In this document: positions 27,121 to 35,578 of the stretch, one piece after another
How the letters are laid out: every line of letters starts with the position of its first letter
Position numbering within the stretch: position 1 is the first letter of the stretch
Source: Methanobacteriota archaeon
Lineage (GTDB): Archaea; Thermoplasmatota; Thermoplasmata; Methanomassiliicoccales; Methanomethylophilaceae
Direction: 5' to 3'
DNA: 64,000 bases
Assembly: GCA_023402275.1 (NCBI GenBank)
Contig: JAEXCH010000014.1
Location: forward strand, 1 to 64,000
Translations under genes and position numbers: made by a program
Notes under the pieces: generated by a model
Database searches by the model: none
What the model saw: only the letters and a program-made list of their open reading frames with translations
What the model was told of the DNA's origin: nothing

Positions 27121-27168
27121 CTGTATATCTGACAACTTTTTAATTCCACATCCGATATCATAATGCAT

Positions 27169-27942
27169 ATGTCCGATTGGAACGCAGATCAGTATCTATT
27201 GTTTGAGAAGGAGAGGTCGCAGCCCGCCATCGATCTCCTTAATAAGGTTGGACTATCAGACCCTAAAAGGATAGTTGATATCGGATGCGGACCCGGAAAC
27301 AGCACGAAGATACTGAAGGACAGATATCCGAATGCTGAGATAATGGGCGTGGATTCATCCTGCGACATGATACAGAAGGCAAGGAATGATATCCCTGATA
27401 CGGATTTCATAGAATGCGACATAGGCAAGGATATCTCTAAAATAGGGGACGGATTCGACCTTGTATTCTCTAATGCATGCATACAGTGGATACCAGACCA
27501 CAGATCCCTGATACCAAAACTGTTCAACATACTCTCAAAAGAAGGTGTTCTTGCCGTACAGATACCTGCGAATGAGGAAGAGCCTCTTTTCCGGATGATC
27601 GATGACATGACATCCGATTCCAAATGGGAACAGGGCACAATAGAACGAAGGATGAACAGGACGCTGACTCCGAGTGAGTACTATGAGATATTATCTGGAA
27701 TGACAGACGAGATCATCATCTGGGAGACAACATACTATCATGCTATGGATGATCACAGGTCACTTATCGAATGGGCAAAGGGGACCCGTTTAAGGCCATT
27801 CATGGAGGCAATATCTGACAATAATAAGGAATTGTTCGAATCCGAACTACTTATGAGGATAGAGAGTGAATATCCAAGATTGGGCGACGGTAAGGTCATA
27901 CTTCCTTTCCGAAGACTGTTCTTCATCGCAGGACATCCATGA
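27169..27942 (+). CDS. trans-aconitate methyltransferase-like SAM-dependent methyltransferase
   Basis: A class I SAM methyltransferase of 257 residues resembling Tam. It starts MSDWNADQYLLFEKERSQPA, the exact Tam-type N-terminus, then SAM motif I VDIGCGPGNST, an acidic loop GVDSS, and FSNACIQWIPDH. Tam methylates trans-aconitate, a by-product of aconitase, but small-molecule specificity in archaea is unproven. ATG at 27163 is an alternative start. It begins 48 bases after tRNA-Leu copy 2. Confidence 0.82.
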   Translation: MSDWNADQYLLFEKERSQPAIDLLNKVGLSDPKRIVDIGCGPGNSTKILKDRYPNAEIMGVDSSCDMIQKARNDIPDTDFIECDIGKDISKIGDGFDLVFSNACIQWIPDHRSLIPKLFNILSKEGVLAVQIPANEEEPLFRMIDDMTSDSKWEQGTIERRMNRTLTPSEYYEILSGMTDEIIIWETTYYHAMDDHRSLIEWAKGTRLRPFMEAISDNNKELFESELLMRIESEYPRLGDGKVILPFRRLFFIAGHP

Positions 27943-27952
27943 AGTATAGTAT

Positions 27953-28669
27953 TCACATTCTTCCTTCAAGTTCGCTCATGAATTCGGATATTATTGGATA
28001 TAACCTATCACTACCAACTATGTAACTGGAGTGATCCTCTCCATCCAATATCATGAGGTACCCGTTCTCTATCCTATCGGCTATGTGTTCACCGTGAGAC
28101 AATGGGACCATATCTCTGCTTCCAATGGTTATCAACGTTGGTATGGTTATCCTTTTCAGATCATTATCCGTGATGTTCGGTTCCTTAAGCATCAGTTCGA
28201 TCAGAGGGTCCTTGTTTCGAATGTACTGGAAACGCATGTATATCCTGAAACTGAACCTCACATCCTTTGGTGTCAGGTTTGGACCGCTTGCGATCAGTCC
28301 TGATAAAAGATCTGGATATTTTGAAGCGAGCATCAGACCGATTATACCTCCATCGCTGAATCCGTAGACCACCGGCTTCTTTATTTTCAACTCATCAATG
28401 AATTGCTTGATATCCTCCATCATATCTTCGTAATGGAAGACCTCTGCTTTGCTGCTCCCGCCGTGGCCCCTGGTGTCGATCGCATAGACCTCGTTTGTTC
28501 TGCTTAATTCCTCTACCAGAACATCGAAGATATGATGGTCCTCTCCGTTACCATGCAGTAGGATCACAGCACTCCCTTCACCTGCAACCTCATAGTTGAT
28601 ATCCACACCGTTGACGTGAACCTTCATCATTATGACATGGGGTCTCATCATATTATTGGTTGCATCCAT
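27953..28669 (-). CDS. alpha/beta hydrolase
   Basis: A 238-residue alpha/beta hydrolase: GSAVILLHGNGEDHHIFD (HGNG oxyanion loop), nucleophile elbow YGFSDGG (Ser), GSRDMVP (Asp) and DGEDHSSY (His). The substrate is unknown. ATG at 28636 giving MMKVHVNGVDINYE is an equally plausible start and matches family N-termini better. It is convergent with the Tam-like gene, with 10 bases between stops. Confidence 0.82.
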   Translation of the reverse strand: MDATNNMMRPHVIMMKVHVNGVDINYEVAGEGSAVILLHGNGEDHHIFDVLVEELSRTNEVYAIDTRGHGGSSKAEVFHYEDMMEDIKQFIDELKIKKPVVYGFSDGGIIGLMLASKYPDLLSGLIASGPNLTPKDVRFSFRIYMRFQYIRNKDPLIELMLKEPNITDNDLKRITIPTLITIGSRDMVPLSHGEHIADRIENGYLMILDGEDHSSYIVGSDRLYPIISEFMSELEGRM

Positions 28670-28721
28670 CAGGAAAAAATGATGCCAACTTATTCATAGT
28701 AAACAAAGCAATGAATGAGAT

Positions 28722-30293
28722 ATGGAGCAAAGTCCCGAGAATATATATGATTACATTGTGGTGGGGACAGGTCCTGCAGGATCCGTCATAGCCAACAAAT
28801 TAAGCGAAGGCGGAAAGAACTCTGTTCTGGTATTGGAGGCAGGTGCTAACAATAACGACGATCCCGCGATATTGGATCCTTATGGTTCGGTCGCGAACAA
28901 GGTCGTGGAGTTCTTCTGGCCGGACCCCCTGAAGATGCAGAAGAGTCTGGGAAACAGATTGTTCACATTGGGTCACGGCAGGACAGCAGGAGGCGGCAGT
29001 TCCGTCAACGGTCAGGCGTATGTCAGACCTTCCCCGTATGTTCTTTCGAAATGGAGGGAAGCGGCAGGGGACCACTGGTCCGAGGAGAATGTGGTCAGAT
29101 GTTTCAAGGAACTCGAGAAATTCAACGGTACAAATGCATCCAAGGATGTCCACGGGTATGACGGAACACTGAACATAAGGCAGCCGCATATCGAACCTAC
29201 TCCACTGATATCCAAATTCGCTGATGCAATGACCAAGGCGACAGGTTGCGGACTCATAGATGATTATAATGACCCCAGAACCCCGATCGGCCACGCATAC
29301 AGCATGCAGATGTATCAACACGCCAACGGGAACAGGTCCAGCGCATCCGCATCATTCCTGGGAGAGGATGTTGCAACAAAGGAAGGTAAGGGCCTAAAAG
29401 GAAGGAAATTAACGATATACTATGAGACAACGGCCACAAAGGTCCTCTTCAATGATAAGAAGGAGGCTGTAGGTGTGAATTACATAAAGGACGGAGTATG
29501 CGGGTCAGCAACAGCGAGAAAAAAGGTCATCCTATCCGCAGGTGTACGAAGCACGAAGCTCCTGCAGCTTTCCGGTGTTGGAGAGAGGAAGTTCCTGGAA
29601 GGAATGGGAATAGATGTTGTGGCAGACAGTCCCAATGTTGGAAAGGGAATGATGAATGACGTCGTGCTCCCAGTGATGATCACGATAAACCCTGATGATA
29701 TCGGAGATATGAAGAGTAGGAAGACGAATTTCCTGAACGGCGCTTTCCTTCCGAGTGCATTGGACAGCGTTGCAAAGGATCACCGCGGCATAGAGTTCAT
29801 GACCATGCTGGCAGGCAATATGCTTATGATAATAACGATACTGATAGAGACGAAAAGCCGCGGAGAACTCAGTATCCAGAGCAAGGATCCTTTGAGATCG
29901 ATACTATCGGACGAGAGGACCCTTTCCGATAAAGAGGACCTCGATGCGATGATGGCCGCTGTTAGAAAATACATAAAGGGAATAGCCGACGCCCTGCATG
30001 AGATGGACCCTGCATACAATCTTGTGATGCCTTCACCCGATATCTTGGACGATGATGAGAAACTCGCGGCACACATATATGGCAACGTCACACAAGGATA
30101 CCATGAACAAGGTGCCCAACGTATGGGAAGGAAGGAGGATGGTGCGGTCGTTGACGGTTTCGGTAATGTTTATGGTGTTAAGGGGCTGATCGTTGCCGAT
30201 GCATCCCTGATCCCCCATCACATGGACGGGAACACATCCGCAAGCAGCTACTTCATTGGATACATGGTCGCCGAAGAGCTGTTGAAACAGTAA
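28722..30293 (+). CDS. GMC-family FAD oxidoreductase
   Basis: A 523-residue glucose-methanol-choline oxidoreductase. The ADP-binding fold is YIVVGTGPAGSVIANKL...VLEAG; the GMC signature appears as GHGRTAGGGSSVNGQAY, and the C-terminal block DASLIPHHMDGNTSAS with HEQGAQRMG holds the active-site His and Asn. The family oxidises alcohols or polyols with FAD. Such enzymes are unusual in strict anaerobes, so an acceptor other than O2 is implied and lateral acquisition is possible. The gene is monocistronic and is followed by a small hairpin. Confidence 0.88.
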   Translation: MEQSPENIYDYIVVGTGPAGSVIANKLSEGGKNSVLVLEAGANNNDDPAILDPYGSVANKVVEFFWPDPLKMQKSLGNRLFTLGHGRTAGGGSSVNGQAYVRPSPYVLSKWREAAGDHWSEENVVRCFKELEKFNGTNASKDVHGYDGTLNIRQPHIEPTPLISKFADAMTKATGCGLIDDYNDPRTPIGHAYSMQMYQHANGNRSSASASFLGEDVATKEGKGLKGRKLTIYYETTATKVLFNDKKEAVGVNYIKDGVCGSATARKKVILSAGVRSTKLLQLSGVGERKFLEGMGIDVVADSPNVGKGMMNDVVLPVMITINPDDIGDMKSRKTNFLNGAFLPSALDSVAKDHRGIEFMTMLAGNMLMIITILIETKSRGELSIQSKDPLRSILSDERTLSDKEDLDAMMAAVRKYIKGIADALHEMDPAYNLVMPSPDILDDDEKLAAHIYGNVTQGYHEQGAQRMGRKEDGAVVDGFGNVYGVKGLIVADASLIPHHMDGNTSASSYFIGYMVAEELLKQ

Positions 30294-30305
30294 TGAAACA
30301 AAAAA

Positions 30306-30324
30306 ATGCAGGTACATCCTGCAT
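30306..30324 (+). terminator. hairpin after GMC oxidoreductase gene
   Basis: ATGCAGG (30306-30312) and CCTGCAT (30318-30324) form a perfect 7-base stem 12 bases past the stop. Only a pyrimidine-rich stretch follows, so termination is plausible but not certain. Confidence 0.45.
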
Positions 30325-30352
30325 ATCCTTCTACCTTTGATGGTATCAAATC

Positions 30353-30385
30353 GGGATAGTTATCCTAAATAGGATAATTTATCCC
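30353..30385. promoter_or_regulatory. large imperfect palindrome upstream of ABC transporter operon
   Basis: The arms GGGATAGTTATCCTA (from 30353) and TAGGATAATTTATCCC (to 30385) are an inverted repeat with about two differences. Each arm itself contains a GGAT/ATCC pair. It lies 57 bases upstream of the binding-protein start, just before an AT-rich TATA-like segment (GGTTTTTATC). It looks like an operator for a dimeric regulator controlling the transporter. Confidence 0.55.
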
Positions 30386-30441
30386 AAAAAGGTTTTTATC
30401 ACAACCCATCGTTCATTGGTTTCAATGCAGCAGGTGCGAAT

Positions 30442-31554
30442 ATGAACATTAAATTATGGTCAGTGGTAGCAATACTGATTATCGTCCTTGCCGGAACGGG
30501 CATAGTACTGTCCGATCAGGTCAAGGATAAGGATAGGGTCGCCATCGTAGCGATGGTGAACGAAGAGGGTTCGGGGTTGTTCGCAAGCAATTCCGTGCCC
30601 GGATTGACATTGAATCCCGAAACCACAGCAAGTTGGGATGGCCTTGTTATTGCCACACCCGGTGAATCATCGATTCAACACATGATCCTCATGGATTTTG
30701 TTACGAATGTCCTTGAAATGAATTTCATATTGTATGGAAGTGATACGCGAAACAATTCTGTATATTACACAGCGGTCGCCCCAAGTCAGATGGGCGACAC
30801 AATGTTGGATGGACGTATTCAAGGCGGTATCGCATGGGAAGCACATTATAGCAATGTCATAGATCAAGGAAAATACAATGCGTATTCCATTGGAACGACA
30901 GATGATCTATGGGACAACCACCCGTGTTGTGTGATAGCAGCAAGCAGGGCATTCCTGGCAGATGAGCCTAACGGAATGCTCAGATTCCTTTCCGCATATT
31001 CCAAGTCGGTCCTTTGGGTCAATGATGCGATAAAGACCAACAGTCCGAATCATTCCAAGCTCGTTGAGTATGTGAAGAAGAATGCAGGCGTCGATAATGA
31101 AGTGGTCATACAGGATGCACTTGACAATGTGTTGTACACATACTCCCTTGACAATCTCAAAGGGGGACTGGAGAGAATGGTCAATACATATAACGATCTG
31201 GGATTGATCAACAAATATGTCACCGATATGGGATTCAACTCAACAGGGGAATTCGCTGATTGGCTTGTCGATGGTTCGTTCCTTAGGAATGCAGTGGGCA
31301 GGGAACCGTCCGATTATTCCCAACTGACGGATAGGATCCACATAGACGTGGCTGTTCTGGCATACGACATACACCAGATAGCCCTGCATGTGGGCATAGG
31401 TGAGGGAATATTCAGTGAATATGGTCTGGATATCAACACCGGTACTCCATTCGCTGCAGGAGGAGATGTCATGAATGCTCTGTTAAGCGGACAGGTGCAA
31501 TTGGGATTCGTAGGTTCCCCGCCTGTCGTCCTTAACACGATAAACTTCTGGTGA
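30442..31554 (+). CDS. ABC substrate-binding protein, NMT1/SsuA-like, apparently circularly permuted
   Basis: A 370-residue membrane-anchored binding protein (helix at about residues 5-24). After the anchor, residues 32-290 match the second part of an NMT1/SsuA-type domain: VAIVAMVNEEGSG, GLVIATPGESSIQHMIL, DNHPCCVIAASRAFL, and the terminal helices. Residues 300-370 then carry what is normally the first part: IDVAVLAYDIHQIALHVG, GIFSEYGLDINT, GGDVMNALLSGQVQLGFVGSPPV. The order is therefore reversed, as in a circular permutation. It likely captures a small organic or sulfonate-like ligand. It heads an operon with permease and ATPase. Confidence 0.8.
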   Translation: MNIKLWSVVAILIIVLAGTGIVLSDQVKDKDRVAIVAMVNEEGSGLFASNSVPGLTLNPETTASWDGLVIATPGESSIQHMILMDFVTNVLEMNFILYGSDTRNNSVYYTAVAPSQMGDTMLDGRIQGGIAWEAHYSNVIDQGKYNAYSIGTTDDLWDNHPCCVIAASRAFLADEPNGMLRFLSAYSKSVLWVNDAIKTNSPNHSKLVEYVKKNAGVDNEVVIQDALDNVLYTYSLDNLKGGLERMVNTYNDLGLINKYVTDMGFNSTGEFADWLVDGSFLRNAVGREPSDYSQLTDRIHIDVAVLAYDIHQIALHVGIGEGIFSEYGLDINTGTPFAAGGDVMNALLSGQVQLGFVGSPPVVLNTINFW

Positions 31555-31558
31555 TCCA

Positions 31559-32407
31559 ATGAGTGTACTATCTGAAGCAAATGCAAAACTCGATCGTATC
31601 GGTGCCAAAGTACCCTATGATAAAGATAACAAGATACACAGAGCGGTAAGGATAATTACAATAACCATCGCATCTCTGGTGGTATTCCTCCTTGTATGGT
31701 GGAACATATCCCTTATCGTAAATTCAGCCGCCATACCGCTTCCGAGTGTAGTGTGGGACGCTTTCGTCAAACTGTTCACTATGGGTGACCCGATATCAGG
31801 TCTGTCCATGTGGGCCAACATATGGATAAGTCTGAAGAGGTTCGTCGGGGGATTCCTGCTGGCAATGGCCGTGGCCATTCCGGTAGGATTGCTGATGGGT
31901 TATTCGAAGACCCTCAGCGATTTCATGAACCCGATCCTTGAGATACTCAGGCCCATAGCACCAATAGCATGGGCACCTGTGCTCCTGTTCGCAACAGGGT
32001 ACACCTGGGGACCGATACTCGTTGTCTTCATAGGTATATTCTTCCCGTTGCTTTCGAATACTATATTCGGTGTCAAGAAGATCGACCGCAGCCTGGTGGA
32101 TGCGGCAAGGACCTTGGGAGCATCCAATTTCAAGATATTCTACAAAGTGATGTTCCCATGTGCGGTACCGTTCATAATGAACGGTGTGCGTGTGGGATCA
32201 GGAATAGGATGGATGTGTATCGTTGCATCCGAACTATATGCATCATATGGTGGGGGTATCGGATACTTCATAGGGATGCAGGCATCCTTGGGATTATGGG
32301 CCAACGTGTTCGTCGGAATAGCTGTGATAGCGGTTCTGGGAATACTGACAACAGGATTGTTTGACTATGTGCACAAAGTGCTTACAAAGAGGATGGGGAT
32401 GGAATGA
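31559..32407 (+). CDS. ABC transporter permease, SsuC/TauC type
   Basis: A 282-residue permease with about six membrane segments and the EAA-type cytoplasmic loop DAARTLGASNFKIFYKVMFPCAVPFIMNGVRVGSG that docks the ATPase. It belongs to the nitrate/sulfonate/taurine-type importer family. It begins 4 bases after the binding-protein stop, and its stop overlaps the ATPase start (ATGA), so the three genes are one operon. Confidence 0.9.
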   Translation: MSVLSEANAKLDRIGAKVPYDKDNKIHRAVRIITITIASLVVFLLVWWNISLIVNSAAIPLPSVVWDAFVKLFTMGDPISGLSMWANIWISLKRFVGGFLLAMAVAIPVGLLMGYSKTLSDFMNPILEILRPIAPIAWAPVLLFATGYTWGPILVVFIGIFFPLLSNTIFGVKKIDRSLVDAARTLGASNFKIFYKVMFPCAVPFIMNGVRVGSGIGWMCIVASELYASYGGGIGYFIGMQASLGLWANVFVGIAVIAVLGILTTGLFDYVHKVLTKRMGME

Positions 32408-33168
32408 GCGGAGAGATCAAGCTTTATAATCTGACCAAGGTGTTCAAAAGAGAGGAGACCGAGGTCGTAGCGGTCCAGGATTTCAATCTTGAGATAAAGA
32501 AAGGGGAATTGGTAACTCTGGTCGGTCCTTCTGGAAGCGGTAAGACGACCATCCTCAGACTGATAGCAGGATTGGAAGAACCCACATCAGGAAAGGTCCT
32601 GGTCAACGGCGCTCCAATAACCGGACCGGGAGCCGACAGAGGGATGGTATTCCAGGACTTTGCTCTGTTCCCATGGAGATCCGTGAGGAAGAATGTCGAA
32701 TTCGGACTCGAGGTCGCAGGCGTTCCCAAGGAAGAACGCCGCGAAAGAGCTGAGAGATATATCAAACTCGCAGGACTCGAGAATTTCATCGATTCCAGAG
32801 TTCATGAGCTGTCTGGTGGAATGAAACAGCGTGTAGGTATCGCCAGAGCATTGGTTGGACATCCTGAGGTCATACTCATGGACGAGCCGTTCGGTGCATT
32901 GGATGCCCAGACAAGGAATATCATGCAGGTCCAGCTGCTCAACATCCTCGATAAGACGGATCAGACGATAGTCTTCGTCACACACTCTGTGGATGAGGCT
33001 GTGTTCCTGTCCGATAGGATTGTAGTTCTTACAAAGCGTCCTGCAAGGATCAAGGAGATCATCGAGATCCCGTGGCCAAGGCCGAGGGACCGTGCTGATC
33101 CTGAGTTCACAGCTCTTCGTAAGAGGATATTGACCGAACTCGAAGAAGAGAATGTAATGGATAATTGA
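32404..33168 (+). CDS. ABC transporter ATP-binding protein, SsuB/TauB type
   Basis: A 254-residue ATPase with Walker A GPSGSGKTT, Q-loop QDFALFPW, signature LSGGMKQR, Walker B VILMDEPFGALD and H-loop FVTHSVDEA. It energises the upstream permease. Last gene of the operon; a strong hairpin terminator follows 10 bases downstream. Confidence 0.95.
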   Translation: MSGEIKLYNLTKVFKREETEVVAVQDFNLEIKKGELVTLVGPSGSGKTTILRLIAGLEEPTSGKVLVNGAPITGPGADRGMVFQDFALFPWRSVRKNVEFGLEVAGVPKEERRERAERYIKLAGLENFIDSRVHELSGGMKQRVGIARALVGHPEVILMDEPFGALDAQTRNIMQVQLLNILDKTDQTIVFVTHSVDEAVFLSDRIVVLTKRPARIKEIIEIPWPRPRDRADPEFTALRKRILTELEEENVMDN

Positions 33169-33177
33169 TTAAAAAAC

Positions 33178-33208
33178 GAGGGGTAGAACCCCTCTTAATT
33201 TTGTTTTT
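33178..33208. terminator. bidirectional terminator
   Basis: GAGGGG (33178-33183) and CCCCTC (33189-33194) form a stem around TAGAA, followed by TTAATTTTGTTTTT on the plus strand and preceded by an A-run that reads as U on the minus strand. It serves the convergent ABC ATPase and RamA genes. Confidence 0.75.
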
Positions 33209-34826
33209 ATTTCGTCGGAAGTTTCAGTGTGTTGTATTTGAAGACCTTCTCAGGACATGAGAACTGACATCTGTAACATGCTGTTCCGAGGCAGTTCTTG
33301 GTCTTGACTACGATCTCCTTGTCCTTTGATACAGTGAGCGCATCCTCCGGACATTCCCTCTCACACTTCTTACATCCTGTACAACCGTCCATATATCCTT
33401 TCAACTCTGTTCCGATATCATGGATTATGCGGAGACCGCCGGGACCCAGATCCGGAATATCACGATTGACCATCCTGAACACTTCCGGTGTTCCCTTTAC
33501 CTTGGGAAGCGGTTGTATGCCGTAGATCTCATTGTTCCTGTTGTACATCTCCATGCTCATTCCCTCGTCCCAATGGGCGAGTTCCTGCATGTAGATCTGT
33601 TCGAAGGTCTTGTCGGAAGCGAACATCACGTGGTTCGCTCTTATCCCGTCGGCAATGCTCTGAAGCTCATCCAAAAGCTCAGGGTTCCTTAGTATGTCCG
33701 TGGCCATGGCCAATGAGGTGTTCCCGTATTGATATATCTGGTTGCATGAGGGTGGAAGAAGTCCCACCTCCCTTGCTTTTACTGCATCGACATATGTTCC
33801 GGAGGCACCTGCCATGTACATTATCCTCATCTCATCGAATTTGATGCCTGCCTTCTCCAAGAGTGTGAAATGACCTGCTCTCATCGCACCGATGGCTTTG
33901 CATGCTTCCGATATGTCATGGGAATCGATGTATATTCCGTCCTGGAAATGCATCTTGCCGTCGTCGGTGTTCAGTTTACCTTTCCTCCAAAGGTTGCCGT
34001 CAAGTGCTGCAGCAACAGCTGCTATGACGCCTGTTCCAGTGATTCCCTTGGCCTTACCGTGCATAGGCCCCTCTTCGGTAACCATTGCTAGGTTGAAGTC
34101 AACCTTATCCCCGTATTGAGGAAGGATGTCATCATCTAGGACCAGACATCTCCACTGGAAATCGTATTCAAGGTCGCTTATGGCACCCGGACCGGCCAGC
34201 ATACCGTATTTGATGGATTGGCCTTCCATTGCGGGACCTGCTGCAGCGGATCCGGTGTAGATGTCATCGCCGATCTTCAGCGCCATCTCTGCGTTGGTTC
34301 CGTAATCTGTAACAAGGCAGTTCTCCTTTTGATCAAGGAAACCGCTCTTGTACATCATGGCAAGGGCATCAGCGCCTATCTCATGTCTTATCGATGGGGG
34401 AACATAAAGCTCGCATCCATCAGGAACATCGAGTCCGACATCGACAGCGGAGAACACTCCTGCATTCCTCTCCAGTGTCTTTATCCCTCTTGCCTTATGG
34501 GCGTTCTCTCCCGCGAAGGCAAGATCGTCAACGGGCAGCCCTTGAAAAAGCGATAATTGAATGGGGTTCCCGCAGATCGATACTTTTTCGACCTTCTTGA
34601 GATCCACATCAAGTGTTCTTATGACCTTGTTCACGGTATCCATGACGATCTCGTGAGCAATGTCCGTCCCAACGTTGATACAGAACGTAAGATGGTCCAT
34701 TATGTTCGCACCCGGTAAAGGGTGGCATTCGGTCACGGATGTGGACAATATCTTTCCGTTGGAAAGGTCCACCCCGTGTGCCCTGGTTCCGCTGGTACCC
34801 ATGTCCAGCGATATTCCATAGCTCAT
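33207..34826 (-). CDS. ramA: corrinoid protein reductive activase, RamA family
   Basis: Uses ATP and low-potential electrons to reduce inactive Co(II) of methyltransferase corrinoid proteins to Co(I). The 539-residue protein starts SYGISLDMGTSGTRAHGVDL (ASKHA-type phosphate loop), continues with TDYGTNAEMALK, and ends with two [4Fe-4S] motifs CTGCKKCERECPEDA and CLGTACYRCQFSCP. The length equals that of Methanosarcina RamA. The target here is probably MtaC, encoded 4 kb away. The start overlaps the stop of the His-rich gene by 4 bases, so it is the last gene of a coupled three-gene operon. Confidence 0.92.
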   Translation of the reverse strand: MSYGISLDMGTSGTRAHGVDLSNGKILSTSVTECHPLPGANIMDHLTFCINVGTDIAHEIVMDTVNKVIRTLDVDLKKVEKVSICGNPIQLSLFQGLPVDDLAFAGENAHKARGIKTLERNAGVFSAVDVGLDVPDGCELYVPPSIRHEIGADALAMMYKSGFLDQKENCLVTDYGTNAEMALKIGDDIYTGSAAAGPAMEGQSIKYGMLAGPGAISDLEYDFQWRCLVLDDDILPQYGDKVDFNLAMVTEEGPMHGKAKGITGTGVIAAVAAALDGNLWRKGKLNTDDGKMHFQDGIYIDSHDISEACKAIGAMRAGHFTLLEKAGIKFDEMRIMYMAGASGTYVDAVKAREVGLLPPSCNQIYQYGNTSLAMATDILRNPELLDELQSIADGIRANHVMFASDKTFEQIYMQELAHWDEGMSMEMYNRNNEIYGIQPLPKVKGTPEVFRMVNRDIPDLGPGGLRIIHDIGTELKGYMDGCTGCKKCERECPEDALTVSKDKEIVVKTKNCLGTACYRCQFSCPEKVFKYNTLKLPTK

Positions 34827-35578
34827 TTCTTCTTCCTCCTTATCTTATCCCAAAAGGAGCTTTTCTCACCCCTTTCAGTCTCCTCCTTTCTACGGTCCTC
34901 ACATGCTTCGCAGTGACAGACCTCCTCCGTATTGTCATGTTTATGACCGTGATGATGCTCGTGACCAGAGTGTTCATGGTCGTGGTGATGCTCGTGTTCT
35001 TTATGATCGTGACAACAGCATGAATCATCGTGGTGATGGTGGTGTTCATGATCTGAATGATCATGGCCTTGGCAACCACACTTTTCGTCGTGATGATGTT
35101 CATGATCGTGGTCTTCGTGATCATGATGATGGTGATGACCTTCATTCAGATGATAACCTATCCCGGAATCCTCCAGAACATCCATCATCACATGTTCCAA
35201 TTCATGCGAGTCGACATCCAACACTGCTGCCATGAAACTGAAGTCAACCTTCTCCTGCGGTTCAAGGACGCCGTGGTGTTCCACTCCGCTTTCAAGGTCC
35301 GTAAGATTGAGGGTTATTCCATTCCCTTCCGAAGTGTATATCGCTGCCTTGATATGCCCGAGAAGCGAACCGGATTCCTTTTCCACCCACTCCCCTGTTC
35401 TCTGCATTGCCTTTGCAAGACGCGCCTCCACATCGGCATTGTATCCGTGTATGTGTCCGGTGAGGCCTACCGCAACACCGCCTGCCTCTTCCATGGAGGT
35501 CTTCTCTGTGCCTTCTTTCTTACTCTTGCATTCCTTACAATGGCAGTTGCCGTCGTGATGGTGGTCGTGTTCGCTCAT
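34823..35578 (-). CDS. histidine-rich metal-binding protein
   Basis: A 251-residue protein with a His/Cys-rich N-terminus (HDHHHDGNCHCKEC), a folded middle part of about 110 residues with no recognised domain, and an extreme His/Asp/Glu tail of about 80 residues (runs such as HHHHHDHEDHDHEHHH, plus GCQG, SCCCHDH and VCHCEAC). It must bind several divalent metal ions; nickel, cobalt and zinc are the candidates. It overlaps both neighbours by 4 bases, a CobW-type GTPase upstream and RamA downstream. Likely roles are metal store or chaperone for corrinoid-protein assembly or zinc loading of MtaB; this is inference. Confidence 0.8.
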   Translation of the reverse strand: MSEHDHHHDGNCHCKECKSKKEGTEKTSMEEAGGVAVGLTGHIHGYNADVEARLAKAMQRTGEWVEKESGSLLGHIKAAIYTSEGNGITLNLTDLESGVEHHGVLEPQEKVDFSFMAAVLDVDSHELEHVMMDVLEDSGIGYHLNEGHHHHHDHEDHDHEHHHDEKCGCQGHDHSDHEHHHHHDDSCCCHDHKEHEHHHDHEHSGHEHHHGHKHDNTEEVCHCEACEDRRKEETERGEKSSFWDKIRRKKK

